From: CAVXFB01 sp963760935
Lineage (GTDB): Bacteria; Planctomycetota; Planctomycetia; Pirellulales; Thermoguttaceae
Assembly: GCA_963760935.1 (NCBI GenBank)
Contig: CAVXFB010000006.1
Location: 806,001 to 870,000 of the forward strand
Reading direction: 5' to 3'
Length of the DNA: 64,000 nt
The position numbers were made by a program, and so were the translations under genes. The notes below the pieces were generated by a model, which had not been told where the DNA came from, made no database searches, and was given only the letters and a program-made list of their open reading frames with translations. Positions 36,165 to 45,419 of the stretch are shown here, piece by piece (within the stretch, counting starts at the first letter, position 1; each line of letters begins with the position of its first letter).

Positions 36165-37232
36165 TTACAAGGCCTCGCACACCAAGTCGCCGATTTGGCT
36201 GGTGGTGTAGCCCATCTTGCCGGCGGCCTGGCTCTTCATCTTGGTGCCGGTTACGGTTTGGATGGCCTTCATCACGCGGGCGCCGGCCTTTTCATAGCCG
36301 GTTTGCTCCAAGAGCATGGCGGCGGCGCTGATGGCCGCGATCGGATTGATCATGCCGGTGCCTGTATACTTCGGCGCACTGCCGCCCATCGGCTCGAACA
36401 TGCTGGTGCCGCCGGGCTCGGGATTGATGTTTCCGCCGGCCGCCACGCCCATGCCGCCCTGCAAGATGCCGGCCAGATCGGTGATGATGTCGCCAAACAT
36501 GTTGGTCGTGACGATCACGTCGTAGAACTCGGGATTCTTCACCATCCACATGCAGCAGGCGTCGACGTGGTTGTAGTCGGTCTGGATATCGGGATATTCC
36601 TTGGCGACGTCCTGGAATGTGCGCCACCACAGATCGTGCCCGAACGTCAGCACGTTGGTCTTGGCCACCAGCGTAAGCCGCTTCTTCTGGTTTCGCTTGC
36701 GGGTGTAATCGAAGGCCCAGCGAATACAGCGTTCGCAGCCCTTGCGGGTGTAGACGGCCGTCTGCATAGCCACTTCGTCGGGCGTGCCCTTCTTAAGAAA
36801 TCCACCCATCCCGACGTACATGTCCTCGGTGTTCTCGCGAACAACGACGAAATCGATGTCCTTCGGTCCCTTGCCGGCCAGCGGCGTTTCAACGCCCGGG
36901 AACAACTTCACCGGCCGGAGGTTGATGTACTGATCGAAGCGGAACCTTAGCTCCAGGAGCAGGCCCTTTTCCAGGATGCCGGGCGCGACATCGGGATGGC
37001 CCACGGCGCCGAGGAGAATGGCCGGGAAGGCGCGGAGTTCGTCAAACGCTTCGGGCGGCAGGATTTCGCCCGTCCGCAGATAGCGATCGCCGCCGAAGTC
37101 GAAGTACTTCAGCTCGACCTTGATGCCCTCCAGCTTGGCAACGGCTTCGAGGACCTTGACGCCCTCGCCAGCCACCTCTGGTCCTGTGCCATCGCCGCCC
37201 ATGACCGCCACCCGCAGATTGCTGCTGCTCAT
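36165..37232 (-). CDS. Isopropylmalate/isocitrate dehydrogenase family enzyme
   Basis: 355 residues from ATG 37232 (MSSSNLRVAVMGGDGTGPEVAGEG); the 18 codons further upstream are not family-like. Beta-decarboxylating dehydrogenase motifs: the NAD-loop GDGTGPEV, substrate Arg region LELRFRFDQYINLRPVKLFPG, VRENTEDMYVGMGG, KTNVLTFGHDLWWRTF, and the metal-binding DVIVTTNMFGDIITDLAGILQGGMG. The Tyr-Lys proton relay is supplied by the RENTEDMYVG and KTN segments. The best match in style is 3-isopropylmalate dehydrogenase (leucine synthesis, cytoplasm), but tartrate or homoisocitrate relatives share these motifs and no leu genes are adjacent. Confidence 0.85.
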   Translation of the reverse strand: MSSSNLRVAVMGGDGTGPEVAGEGVKVLEAVAKLEGIKVELKYFDFGGDRYLRTGEILPPEAFDELRAFPAILLGAVGHPDVAPGILEKGLLLELRFRFDQYINLRPVKLFPGVETPLAGKGPKDIDFVVVRENTEDMYVGMGGFLKKGTPDEVAMQTAVYTRKGCERCIRWAFDYTRKRNQKKRLTLVAKTNVLTFGHDLWWRTFQDVAKEYPDIQTDYNHVDACCMWMVKNPEFYDVIVTTNMFGDIITDLAGILQGGMGVAAGGNINPEPGGTSMFEPMGGSAPKYTGTGMINPIAAISAAAMLLEQTGYEKAGARVMKAIQTVTGTKMKSQAAGKMGYTTSQIGDLVCEAL

Positions 37233-37352
37233 CGTCGTACTTCGCCGCTCCCAAAGGATGTATTGGAAACCTCTTATTCTAGCCAAGCGGCGGGACGGTC
37301 ACAAGACACCGGGGGCGACGGTTATCGGTCGCCAAGCAGGCGTGTTCGCCGC

Positions 37353-37910
37353 TCAGTCGGCTGACCAGATGCCGCGGTGCGCGGCCTTTGCCTGTGCTTC
37401 GGCACGGCGGAGGCGGGTCTTCATGGCGGCCGAGAAGCTATACTGAAGCTCGGCTCGCGCCAGGCCGGCGCGGAGCAGCTCTTCGTTAAGCATGCGATCG
37501 CCCACCCACACAAATGCCAGCAAGCGGCCATACTTGTCATGCCGTGCGCCATCGAACTCCAGCCGTGCTTGGCCACCGGCGAGAAACTTCTTGGTAAAAG
37601 CCGTCGCCTCGGGACCCCAAGGTTGAACGGGTGTTCTTGGTTTCACCGTTTCCGGCGTGTCGACACCGATCAGTCGCACCCGCTGGTCGGCATCGGCTAT
37701 GACGATTGTGTCGCCATCGACGACGCGCTCGATGCGGGTTGCTCCGGACTCAAGTGGTTGCGAGGCCGAGCCCGGGCCCTGAAAGAGTTCCGGCCGCCAA
37801 TGGTGCAGCAGGGCCGCCGCCGATAAGACTAGCGTGACAAAGATCGCTTGCCAGCGACGCCGCGGCAGGCGAAACGAAGGGCGACGGCGCATTTTAGTTA
37901 GCCCGCTCAA
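37353..37910 (-). CDS. Membrane-anchored thermonuclease-family nuclease (SNase domain)
   Basis: 185 residues (ATG 37892 is an alternative start). An N-terminal signal anchor (AIFVTLVLSAAALLHHW) precedes a staphylococcal-nuclease fold: RIERVVDGDTIVIADADQRVRLIGVDTPE with the Arg and Glu of the active site, and HDKYGRLLAFVWVG with the second catalytic Arg. The fold ends AEAQAKAAHRGIWS, as in the family. SNase domains cut DNA and RNA with Ca2+. The anchor places it in the envelope, where it may scavenge extracellular nucleic acid. Monocistronic, next to the Zn-ribbon gene. Confidence 0.88.
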   Translation of the reverse strand: MSGLTKMRRRPSFRLPRRRWQAIFVTLVLSAAALLHHWRPELFQGPGSASQPLESGATRIERVVDGDTIVIADADQRVRLIGVDTPETVKPRTPVQPWGPEATAFTKKFLAGGQARLEFDGARHDKYGRLLAFVWVGDRMLNEELLRAGLARAELQYSFSAAMKTRLRRAEAQAKAAHRGIWSAD

Positions 37911-37968
37911 AAATGATGCTGATCCTCCAGCAAAGGAACGGGAGGCGTCACGCTCGGCCGCTCACGGC

Positions 37969-38277
37969 CTAGTTGGTGCTGAACCCGAACGCCTTGGCGG
38001 TTTCGCGTCCCAGCGGGTTCTTGATAAACTTGCGGCGACAGTCGGGACACAGATCGAATCGAAGTTGCTGATACACATCATCGCCGATCTGATCGCTGTC
38101 CGAATCTTCCATGCGTTCCAAGATGTCCTGGATTTCTTCGAGGTGGTCGCGGTCGTCTTCCTCGCCATCGGTAGCTGCCGGATCAAACGCCGCGTAGACC
38201 TCGACCTTGACGACGTAACGGAGATCATCTTGTGGATCGAGCTCCCGCTTGCACAGGTCACATGAGTACCGGATCAT
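37969..38277 (-). CDS. Small zinc-ribbon-like protein
   Basis: 102 residues from ATG 38277 (MIRYSCDLCKRELDPQDDL). Two CxxC pairs, CDLC near the start and CPDC at about 80-83, can make a zinc ribbon, separated by a strongly acidic helix (EEDDRDHLEEIQDILERMED). The C-terminus is RRKFIKNPLGRETAKAFGFS. Proteins of this pattern are common in planctomycetes and of unknown function. The extension to 38319 in the same frame lacks features. Confidence 0.7.
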   Translation of the reverse strand: MIRYSCDLCKRELDPQDDLRYVVKVEVYAAFDPAATDGEEDDRDHLEEIQDILERMEDSDSDQIGDDVYQQLRFDLCPDCRRKFIKNPLGRETAKAFGFSTN

Positions 38278-38763
38278 TTCCCCGCTCCCGGTTTGAAGTC
38301 GGCGAGCGCCGACGTGCAAAAGACTTGGCTTCCCTTCGGACCCTTCTTATCCTAGCGTGCTGCGCCAGTGCCTGACAAGATGAGGTTGGAAATTTTCTTT
38401 TTTCCGAGTGCGATCGCCGACCTGCTGCGCGAACGGCGGCAGCGATACATGCGTAGATTACGGGGAAGGGTGGAGTGAACATGCGGGCTGGCATTAGAAT
38501 TGTATGGGGGGGATTGCGCAGCCGGCTCGGGACGCGATTTCGCGAGTGCTGGCACGCGATTTCCGTATCCGCTACAATCAAATAGGCTACCGTGGCCAGC
38601 GCCATGGCTAACAATTGGGCTTGGACGCCTTCCACTGCCTTTATTGGGGGCTATACAAGTGCATACGGCTCACACGGCCGATCCGCACTCATCTCGGGCC
38701 ACCAGCCCGCGACGCGGGGCTGCTGTTGCCCCGCATGTCGCATCCAATACCCCCAGCAGCGCG
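38278..38763. other. Intergenic stretch before the HNH gene
   Basis: 486 bases. The plus-strand frame that reaches the HNH gene is open from TTG 38500, but its first ~88 codons have no domain character. The minus-strand frames are shadows. No terminator, repeat or RNA gene was recognised here. Confidence 0.35.
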
Positions 38764-39375
38764 TTGTCGTGCAGCGTGCTGGTCCTCAATCGGCTCTTCA
38801 TGGCGGTACACGTCGTTAATGTGAAGCGGGCGTTTGCCCTGCTGTGTCGGGAAATGGCCGAAGTGATACATCTGGAAGATGGCAAGTTCGGCGCGTACTC
38901 CTTTGAATCATGGCGCGAGATATGCGAATTGCGTGCCGAGGTGAAGGAGCCGAACGACGATTGGATTCGATCGGTGATGTTCGAGATCCAAGTGCCGCGT
39001 GTGATCCGATTGTTGACGTTCGACCGGCTGCCAAAGCAGAAACTGCATCTCAATCGGCGTAACGTACTAGCACGCGACGGGCATCTCTGTCAGTATTGCG
39101 GCCGCCATTTCCCGACGCACCTGCTGAGCATTGATCATGTGGTGCCGCGTAGCAGGGGAGGGCAGACGACGTGGGAAAACGTCGTCTGCGCGTGCCTTGC
39201 GTGCAATGTTAAGAAGGGGGGGCGCACGCCGCATGAGGCGCGAATGAAGTTGGTGGAAACGCCCGTTCGCCCCAAACGCAATCCGCTGCTATTGCTCAGG
39301 CTGAACAACCCAAAATATGAGAGCTGGCGAACGTGGTTGGACGGCGCCCATTGGGAGGTGGGGGCGAAGGAATAG
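38764..39375 (+). CDS. HNH endonuclease
   Basis: 203 residues from TTG 38764 (GTG 38776 is close). It opens SCSVLVLNRLFMAVHVVNVKRAFALL, the usual start of stand-alone bacterial HNH proteins. The nuclease part has CQYCGRHFPTHLLSIDHVVPRSRGGQTTWENVVCACLACNVKKGGRTP: two CxxC zinc pairs around an HNH core with the DHVVPRSRGG catalytic His and the WENVVCACLACN segment. These proteins cleave DNA; this widespread single-domain group has no fixed assigned role. No transposon or restriction partner is adjacent, so it may be a domesticated or stress-linked nuclease. Confidence 0.87.
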   Translation: MSCSVLVLNRLFMAVHVVNVKRAFALLCREMAEVIHLEDGKFGAYSFESWREICELRAEVKEPNDDWIRSVMFEIQVPRVIRLLTFDRLPKQKLHLNRRNVLARDGHLCQYCGRHFPTHLLSIDHVVPRSRGGQTTWENVVCACLACNVKKGGRTPHEARMKLVETPVRPKRNPLLLLRLNNPKYESWRTWLDGAHWEVGAKE

Positions 39376-39863
39376 TCGGCCTTGCCAGCGGATCGTTCGA
39401 GCCACACCGGTCGGTCAATGCGAGGTGGTTCAATCCTCGCGATGGAAACGCGACGGCGTCTGACGTCTACGGCAATAGCGGCTCCCGACGGTTCACGCCG
39501 CCCAGCGATGGTAGAGAAGACGATTGGCTCCTGGTGCTCGATAACGCGATCAGTAACTACCAACGACCGGGCAGGCAGCGCCCAACGCGTTGAGGCCCAT
39601 GGAGCGATACATGGCAGTTAACGCTAATGCGACGGCAGGGCAGGGGAGTGTCTCAGAAGTGCTTTTGGCACAAGCGATTGCATCGATTATGCGTGCACTT
39701 ACGGGAGTTAGCCGGGAGGGGGCCAAGAGGCCACTGAGCGGACGATTGGCGTCGTAACGCGGCTTGCTTATTTCGGTCCAGGGATTTACAATCGATCAGA
39801 GGACTGTCTCGTAGCCTATCTTGCGTACCCGGCCCTGTTTACGAACGCGCGAGGAATGCATTC
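39376..39863. other. Intergenic stretch with a G-rich repeat copy
   Basis: 488 bases between HNH and sigma-factor genes. Short plus-strand frames at 39382-39621 are not protein-like. A copy of GGCAGGGCAGGGGAG lies at 39634-39648. Promoter elements for the sigma gene were not resolved. Confidence 0.35.
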
Positions 39864-40451
39864 GTGGCCCTTTCTGAGATCGACCGCAATCTGCTAGATC
39901 GTTGCCTGCAACGCAAGCCTAGGGCGTGGGAGGATTTCGTCGATCGGTTCATGGGCTTGGTGGTCCACGTCGTTAGCCATACAGCCCGGCGCGCAGTGCA
40001 CGGCTCTCGGCTGCAGATCGAGACGATCTTTGTGCAGAGGTGTTCTTAGCCGCAATCAAGAATGATTTTGCCGTTTTGCGCAACTTTCATGGTAAGAGCA
40101 GTCTGGCGACGTATCTGACCGTCGTGGCCCGCCGAATTGCTGTTAAGGAACTCCTATCGCGGATGTCGGCTTCGCGGCTTGGCGATGTTGCGGTGGCGCA
40201 CGGCGCGCGAAGGGCTGCCCGATCCGCATCCGTCTGTCGAAGCACGCGTTGGTGACCGGGAGCAGGTCGAACGTTTGTTGGGTGGGTTGCGCGGCACCGA
40301 GGCCGAAGTGGTTCGCATGTATCACCTGGAAGGCAAGAGTTACCAGCAGATCAGCGCAGCCGTGGGTATGCCCGAAAACAGCATCGGCCCAATTCTCAGC
40401 CGAGCGCGCAATAAAATGCGCCGTGCCGGCGTTGATTCGGCGGCGAGCTAA
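39864..40451 (+). pseudogene. ECF-type sigma factor, broken by two compensating indels
   Basis: Three overlapping frames give one sigma-70 family protein. Frame one from GTG 39864: SEIDRNLLDRCLQRKPRAWEDFVDRFMGLVVHVVSHTA (region 2.1-2.2). After one missing base near 39992 a second frame reads RSARLSAADRDDLCAEVFLAAIKND...SLATYLTVVARRIAVKEL (region 2.3-2.4). After one extra base near 40205 the third frame reads GLPDPHPSVEARVGDREQVERLLGGLRGTEAEVVRMYHLEG and SYQQISAAVGMPENSIGPILSRAR (region 4 helix-turn-helix). The total length is again a multiple of three (196 codons). A planctomycete-type sigma gene is certain; whether the indels are real or sequencing errors is open. Confidence 0.82.
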
Positions 40452-40801
40452 CGGCCGAGTTGCCGTAGGCGGCAATGGTTCGAGTCTACGGCAGGTCACA
40501 TGAGCGTTGACATGTCCTCGCCGGCTATTCTCCCAGCTTCGACCATGACGTCGCACCGTTGTAGCATGCTTTGACGCTAGCTACAATGACGACGGAAATC
40601 ATGGCTCTCGATCGAATGAGAATGCGTTCCTGCCTCAATCTGATCAGCGGCTGACGCCGTTATTCTATTGACGCTGGCCAGCGCATTAAAACGAGAGGAG
40701 CTAACGATGTCAGTTTCCATCAGGAATCGCGCGCGGCGGTCGCCGTATTTCATTAGCTGTGATATTCGTTGCCGCTAACAAACGATTACGGGGAGCAGAT
40801 C
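40452..40801. other. Intergenic region before the GH172 gene
   Basis: 350 bases. A 23-codon frame at 40707-40778 follows GAGAGGAGC at a good distance and starts MSVSIRNRARRSPYF. It could be a leader peptide or chance. No other structure was noted. The GH172 promoter probably lies here. Confidence 0.3.
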
Positions 40802-42043
40802 ATGCGATTTAGAAGTCTAACAAGGAGCATCGGTGTTGCGGTAATGTTCCTAGTGAGCGGGGCAGGGCAGGGGCAAACGACATCGCCGAAGTCAGGGCTG
40901 CCGAGATATGTGGGCGCCTCTCCGCATGACGGACTTGAGAGCAGCCTAAGTCATCTATACCGTTTGTCGACCGCCCGGTCTCGTTCGATCAGCCCCGAAA
41001 ACTTCACAGGTGAAAAGGGCAGAGGAGGCATGGCCACCGAAGGCACCGGTAAGACGGCTGCTGCGGAGCTCGGGCGCGGCTGGAAAGTGTCACCCTCGGT
41101 GAACATTAGGGCGAAGTCAACGTTCACGGTTGCCGAGATCGACGGACCGGGCGCTATTCAGCAGATCTGGATGACTCCGGCTCCCTTGAACAAGACGCGC
41201 CTGCTAATCCTCCGCTTCTTCTGGGATGGGGAAACCGAGCCATCAATCGAAGTGCCGCTCGGCGATTTCTTTGCTTGCGGTTGGGGTAAGTACTGCCAGA
41301 TCAACTCATTACCGGTCTGCGTCAACCCTGGTAGCGCGTTCAACTGTTACTGGACGATGCCCTTTCGCAAGAAGGCCAAAATCACCTTGGAAAACCTCGA
41401 TGACAAGCGCATGGCCCTTTACTATCAGGTGAACTATACGTTGACCGCGGTGCCGGATGACGCGGCGTACCTCCATGCGCAGTTCCGCCGCGTGAAAAAG
41501 CTGCCGGCGAAGACGGTATATACATTGTTGGACGGTGTCTCGGGGCGCGGTCAGTATGTGGGAACCTATATGGCATGGGAGGTTCACAGTCCGGGTTGGT
41601 GGGGCGAAGGTGAGATCAAGTTCTATCTCGACGGCGACAAAGAGTTTCCGACAATATGCGGCACGGGCGCCGAGGATTACTTCTGTGGCTCATACAACTT
41701 TGAAAACAACGAGACGGGTCGATATCAGGCCTTTAGCACGCCCTATAGCGGCCTGGCGCAGGTCCTGCCGCCTGACGTCATCTACCGGCCCGGCCAGCGG
41801 TTCGGTCTGTATCGCTGGCACATTGTCGATCCGATCCGTTTCCAGAAAGACCTAAAAGTGACGATCCAGGCGTTGGGCTGGAAGCCGAAACCGAGCAAAC
41901 AATATCTCCCCTTGGAAGACGACATCGCTTCGGTGGCCTACTGGTATCAAAGCGAGCCGCACGCCAAGTTTCCAACGCTTCCGCCCGCAACGGATCTCGT
42001 CATCAAGCCGCTCGATGTAGCGAAGGCCAAAGCGGCGGAGTAG
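40802..42043 (+). CDS. Exported GH172 (DUF2961) family protein
   Basis: 413 residues from ATG 40802, behind GGGGAGCAG; the longer frame to 40769 adds no secretory features. Signal peptide FRSLTRSIGVAVMFLVSGAG. The DUF2961 core is visible: AELDGPGAIQQIWM-type segment (here AEIDGPGAIQQIWMT), ILRFFWDGETEPSIEVPLGDFF, INSLPVCVNPGSAFNCYWTMPF, and EGEIKFYLDGDKEFPTICGTGAEDYF with probable acidic active-site residues. GH172 members include fructan and arabinofuranoside-acting enzymes that work as multimers. Substrate cannot be assigned. The next gene is a 2-hydroxycarboxylate transporter on the same strand, 80 bases downstream. Confidence 0.88.
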   Translation: MRFRSLTRSIGVAVMFLVSGAGQGQTTSPKSGLPRYVGASPHDGLESSLSHLYRLSTARSRSISPENFTGEKGRGGMATEGTGKTAAAELGRGWKVSPSVNIRAKSTFTVAEIDGPGAIQQIWMTPAPLNKTRLLILRFFWDGETEPSIEVPLGDFFACGWGKYCQINSLPVCVNPGSAFNCYWTMPFRKKAKITLENLDDKRMALYYQVNYTLTAVPDDAAYLHAQFRRVKKLPAKTVYTLLDGVSGRGQYVGTYMAWEVHSPGWWGEGEIKFYLDGDKEFPTICGTGAEDYFCGSYNFENNETGRYQAFSTPYSGLAQVLPPDVIYRPGQRFGLYRWHIVDPIRFQKDLKVTIQALGWKPKPSKQYLPLEDDIASVAYWYQSEPHAKFPTLPPATDLVIKPLDVAKAKAAE

Positions 42044-42075
42044 CGCTGTAGAGATAGTAACGAGCGGGAAGAGCA

Positions 42076-42095
42076 GGGCAGGGGAGGGCAGGGGG
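42076..42095 (+). promoter_or_regulatory. G-quadruplex-type motif before the 2HCT transporter
   Basis: Four G tracts of 3, 4, 3 and 5 bases with loops CA, A and CA lie on the coding strand, 28 bases before the transporter start codon, in what would be the 5' part of its message or the spacer of a two-gene transcript. It is also the densest copy of the dispersed GGGCAGGGGA motif. Confidence 0.45.
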
Positions 42096-42123
42096 AGCGA
42101 TCCGTGACCGATAAAGGCTGCAC

Positions 42124-43464
42124 ATGAGCAATGACACCGAATGCAGATGGCAGATCATGGGCATCGCCTGGCCTACCTTTGCCGTCGTGGCGATGTTGAT
42201 TTTGGGAGCCTGCTATGCCGGCGTGCTTCCTGGCGGCATGGTTGGCGCAATCCCCCTGATGATGGTCCTAGGCGCCATTTTCAATGAGATTGGCAATCGC
42301 ACGCCGGTTGTGAAGGACTATTTCGGTGGTGGGCCAATCGTCATTATCTTTGCCTCAGCGGCCCTGGCCACCTCGTTCTCATGGCCGGATGGAGCGAGCA
42401 AGCCGTCGCTCTTGCCCACTGCATCGGTGGAAATCGTCAGGAGTTTCATGACGCGAGAGGGTTTTCTCGATTTCTACATCGCGGCTTTGATCACCGGCAG
42501 CCTGCTGGGAATGAACCGATCGCTATTGATTCGGGCTGCCGTGCGCTATCTGCCCGCAGTCGTCGGGGGGCTGTTCGCCGCGCTCGGCCTTTGTGCACTG
42601 GTTGGCCTGTTGATCGGCCATGAACCCAAAGACGCCGTTCTCGGCGTGGCCATGCCCATCATGGGAGGAGGGATGGGCGCGGGCGCCGTGCCAATGTCGA
42701 AAATCTACAGCGAAATTTTCCGTCTCGACCAAACGGCCGTCCTCTCGAAGATGATTCCAGCGGTTGCTCTGGGCAATGCGATTGCTATCGTCGCGGCGGG
42801 GATGCTCAACCAACTCGGCAAGGCGATTCCCTCCTGGACCGGAAACGGAGTGTTGCTGCGCGGCGCGTCGAGCAGCGACGCGTTTGAGCAAAACTCAGCC
42901 GCACCCGATTTGGAAGGTTTGGGGATCGGACTTCTTCTGTCATGCTCGTTCTTTGTATGGGGAGGCATCGTTGCAAAGTTGTTCGACGAGCTTGGCTGGG
43001 CGCAGCGAGTCTCCCTGCATCCCTATGCCATCATGATTCTCACCGTCGCTCTGGTGAAAGTGCTTGGCATCATGCCGCGTCGCTACGAGCAGGCTGCCGC
43101 TCAATGGTTTCGCTTCGTGATGGTTAGCTTGACGCCCGCGCTATTGGTCGGCATCGGAATCGCCTACACCGATTTGAACGAGGTGGCGGCGGCATTCAGC
43201 CCGCAATACCTGATCCTCGTCGTTGCTGCTGTCGTCGGCGCCATCGTCGGCTCGGGCGCGGTGGGATACATGTGCGGGTTGTACCCAATCGAATCGGCCG
43301 TCACTGCCGGGCTATGTATGGCGAATATGGGCGGAACGGGCGACGTTGCCGTCCTGTCAGCCTGCGATCGAATTGTCCTGATGCCGTTCGCCCAGATTTC
43401 ATCCCGCATTGGCGGCGCGTTTGTCCTGATCCTGGCGTCGGTGCTGCTTCGCTGGCTGGGATAG
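42124..43464 (+). CDS. 2-hydroxycarboxylate transporter family (CitS-like) permease
   Basis: 446 residues from ATG 42124, about 11 hydrophobic segments. The two reentrant-loop motifs that define the 2HCT family are present: GVAMPIMGGGMGAGAVPMSKIYSE-type loop near residue 180 (GGGMGAGAVP) and GLCMANMGGTGDVAVLSACDRIVLMPFAQISSRIGGA near 395-430 (MGGTGDVAVLSA and the conserved Arg). These bind the carboxylate and Na+. The family transports citrate, malate or lactate across the cytoplasmic membrane with Na+ or in exchange. The gene is intact. Its pairing with a GH172 enzyme is unusual; they share direction and may be co-transcribed. Confidence 0.92.
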   Translation: MSNDTECRWQIMGIAWPTFAVVAMLILGACYAGVLPGGMVGAIPLMMVLGAIFNEIGNRTPVVKDYFGGGPIVIIFASAALATSFSWPDGASKPSLLPTASVEIVRSFMTREGFLDFYIAALITGSLLGMNRSLLIRAAVRYLPAVVGGLFAALGLCALVGLLIGHEPKDAVLGVAMPIMGGGMGAGAVPMSKIYSEIFRLDQTAVLSKMIPAVALGNAIAIVAAGMLNQLGKAIPSWTGNGVLLRGASSSDAFEQNSAAPDLEGLGIGLLLSCSFFVWGGIVAKLFDELGWAQRVSLHPYAIMILTVALVKVLGIMPRRYEQAAAQWFRFVMVSLTPALLVGIGIAYTDLNEVAAAFSPQYLILVVAAVVGAIVGSGAVGYMCGLYPIESAVTAGLCMANMGGTGDVAVLSACDRIVLMPFAQISSRIGGAFVLILASVLLRWLG

Positions 43465-43506
43465 AGTTTAAACAATCGCTGTCGCCAGGCCGCCATGCGC
43501 GGATCG

Positions 43507-44643
43507 CTAAACAGCGAACCGATCGTTGCTGCCGGCATTCCCCGACGCCAGCCGACTGGCAACGCGCAGCGCCTCGATCATGCTACCTGTCTCGGCCTGC
43601 CGCTGCCAGGCAATGTCGAATGCGGTGCCGTGCGCCACGCTGGTGCGGATGATTGGCAGACCGAGCGTCACGTTGACCGCCCGGTGCATGCCCAAGAGCT
43701 TCAATGCGATGTGTCCCTGGTCGTGGTACATGGCCACCACTGCATCAAAGCGGCCGTCGCGGGCGCGGACCATCAGCGTATCGGTCGGCAGCGGGCCTTC
43801 AAGTTGCAGACCCTCGTCCAGGCCACGTTTGACGGCCGGTTGGATAATGGTTCGTTCCTCATCGCCAAACAACCCGCCTTCGCCGCCGTGCGGATTAAGA
43901 GAGCAGACACCGATCCGCGGGCGAAAATCGCCGGATGGCCGATGGCGGGTACTGTGCAAAATTCTCGCATGCGACTCGCGGCTTCCGACAGGCCGCATCA
44001 ACCGCAACATGAACTGGTGTGCGAGTCTCGCCTTTGCCAGAATCGCCTCCTCGCTCAATTGGGCAAAAACATTGCGCAGAGCCGTGTGCAACGTGACATG
44101 CACGACGGCCAAGCCAGCCGGCGAAAGTACATCGTCGCTAGGCCCGAGGTACAACATCATTGCGTAATCATCTACGCCGCACACGTGCGCCAACAGTTCG
44201 GTGTGGCCCGGGTAGTGATGGCCGGCTCGGTGCAACGCCTCTTTTTGCAGCGGCGCGGTGACGATGGCGTCGACCTTCTTGGCCAATGTTAGTTGGATGG
44301 CCGCCAGCACAGCATCGTACGCGGCCTGACCCGCCCGGGCGTCGAGCGTTCCCGGTAGAACTCCAAGCACGTCGGACGATCCGCAGGGGATGCAGGGTAT
44401 CACGTCCGGCGATGGTCGGGCCGCCTCGGGCGAACCGATTTCCACAACGCGGAGCCCCGTCTGCCACAAATCAACCGCCCGGCGCACGATCTCGGGATGG
44501 CCGACCACCACGGGCCGGCACCATTCGTGTACGATCGTCTCACTCCACGCGCCGACGATGATCTCTGGTCCAATCCCGGCCGGATCGCCAAGTGTCACAG
44601 CAATCAAAGGCTTAGTAACTTGCAAGATGGTTTGTCCTGGCAA
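43507..44643 (-). CDS. pdxA: 4-hydroxythreonine-4-phosphate dehydrogenase
   Basis: 378 residues from TTG 44643 (TTG 44625 is possible). PdxA motifs: PLIAVTLGDPAGIGPEI near the start, AIVTAPLQKEALHRAGHHYPGHTELLA with a metal-binding His, GVCSLNPHGGEGGLFGDEE, VMYHDQGHIALK-type loop (here VAMYHDQGHIALKLLG, metal His) and LPIIRTSVAHGTAFDIA. It oxidises 4-phosphohydroxy-L-threonine in vitamin B6 synthesis; a related PdxA2 group acts in sugar-acid catabolism. A segment of about 20 extra residues (SRESHARILHSTRHRPS) precedes the NPHGGE motif compared with my expectation of the family. It is convergent with the transporter. Confidence 0.92.
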   Translation of the reverse strand: MPGQTILQVTKPLIAVTLGDPAGIGPEIIVGAWSETIVHEWCRPVVVGHPEIVRRAVDLWQTGLRVVEIGSPEAARPSPDVIPCIPCGSSDVLGVLPGTLDARAGQAAYDAVLAAIQLTLAKKVDAIVTAPLQKEALHRAGHHYPGHTELLAHVCGVDDYAMMLYLGPSDDVLSPAGLAVVHVTLHTALRNVFAQLSEEAILAKARLAHQFMLRLMRPVGSRESHARILHSTRHRPSGDFRPRIGVCSLNPHGGEGGLFGDEERTIIQPAVKRGLDEGLQLEGPLPTDTLMVRARDGRFDAVVAMYHDQGHIALKLLGMHRAVNVTLGLPIIRTSVAHGTAFDIAWQRQAETGSMIEALRVASRLASGNAGSNDRFAV

Positions 44644-44907
44644 TTGAGGTGGTGCTGCTAGCAGTCATACTCCGTGCGCCGTCGGGTGTCACGGACGTTT
44701 GCCTGCTACAACGGCTGCCGCCGACCCCATTCTATGCCACATGCAGCTACTTGCCAAAGTGCAATTATTGGCGGTCGGCAAACGTCTTGTCTTGGGAGCC
44801 GCCGTGCTGGACAATAGGTTGCGCAATTGGTATGGAATGCCTCCACGCCGCGTTCGGAGGCGTGCCACTCACTGAATCTTGCCTCTAAGCCGAGGGCTGT
44901 CATTGCC

Positions 44908-45348
44908 ATGCGGGCGTGTCTTCAACGTGTGCAAAGAGCTGAAGTTCGCGTTGGCGGCAAGAGCTGCGGCCGCATTGGGCTCGGCATGCTTGTTCTTTTG
45001 GGTGTGGCTGATGACGACACGGAAATGCACGCCCGCAAGTTGGCACAGAAGATCGCCGGCCTACGGATTTTCGAGGATGCGGATCAGAAGATGAATCGCT
45101 CTCTGGCCGACGTTGGTGGGGCAATGTTGGTCGTCAGCCAATTCACGCTATTAGGCGATTGCCGCAAGGGACGGCGTCCCGACTTCACTTCGGCCGCGCC
45201 GCCCGAGCTGGCCGAAAAACTCTATCGAGTGTTTATCGATGTGGTCAAGGAGTGCGGCGTCCCGGTTGCCACCGGACAATTTCGCCAACACATGGAGGTG
45301 GAACTGGTCAACGACGGGCCAGTGACGTTGGTCGTGGAGAGTGGCTAG
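44908..45348 (+). CDS. dtd: D-aminoacyl-tRNA deacylase
   Basis: 146 residues from ATG 44908 (MRACLQRVQRAEVRVGGKSCGRIG), the normal size of DTD; the longer frame upstream is not coding. Both active-site motifs are present: the SQFTLLGD segment and the C-terminal NDGPVTLVVES with the cross-subunit GP dipeptide (here a Gly-Pro followed by VT). DTD removes D-amino acids (and glycine from tRNA-Ala) from mischarged tRNA in the cytoplasm. 264 bases of featureless DNA separate it from pdxA. Confidence 0.94.
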   Translation: MRACLQRVQRAEVRVGGKSCGRIGLGMLVLLGVADDDTEMHARKLAQKIAGLRIFEDADQKMNRSLADVGGAMLVVSQFTLLGDCRKGRRPDFTSAAPPELAEKLYRVFIDVVKECGVPVATGQFRQHMEVELVNDGPVTLVVESG

Positions 45349-45419
45349 TATTGCCTGCCGACATGAAGCCCTGGTACCTGTGCCGGCTGGGGCCAAGAAG
45401 GCCGCTGGTGGACGCCGTA

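Noticed and set aside
44644..44907. Search for tRNA or small RNA between pdxA and dtd
   Set aside because: No cloverleaf or terminator pattern could be read by eye in this gap, nor in the other intergenic regions.
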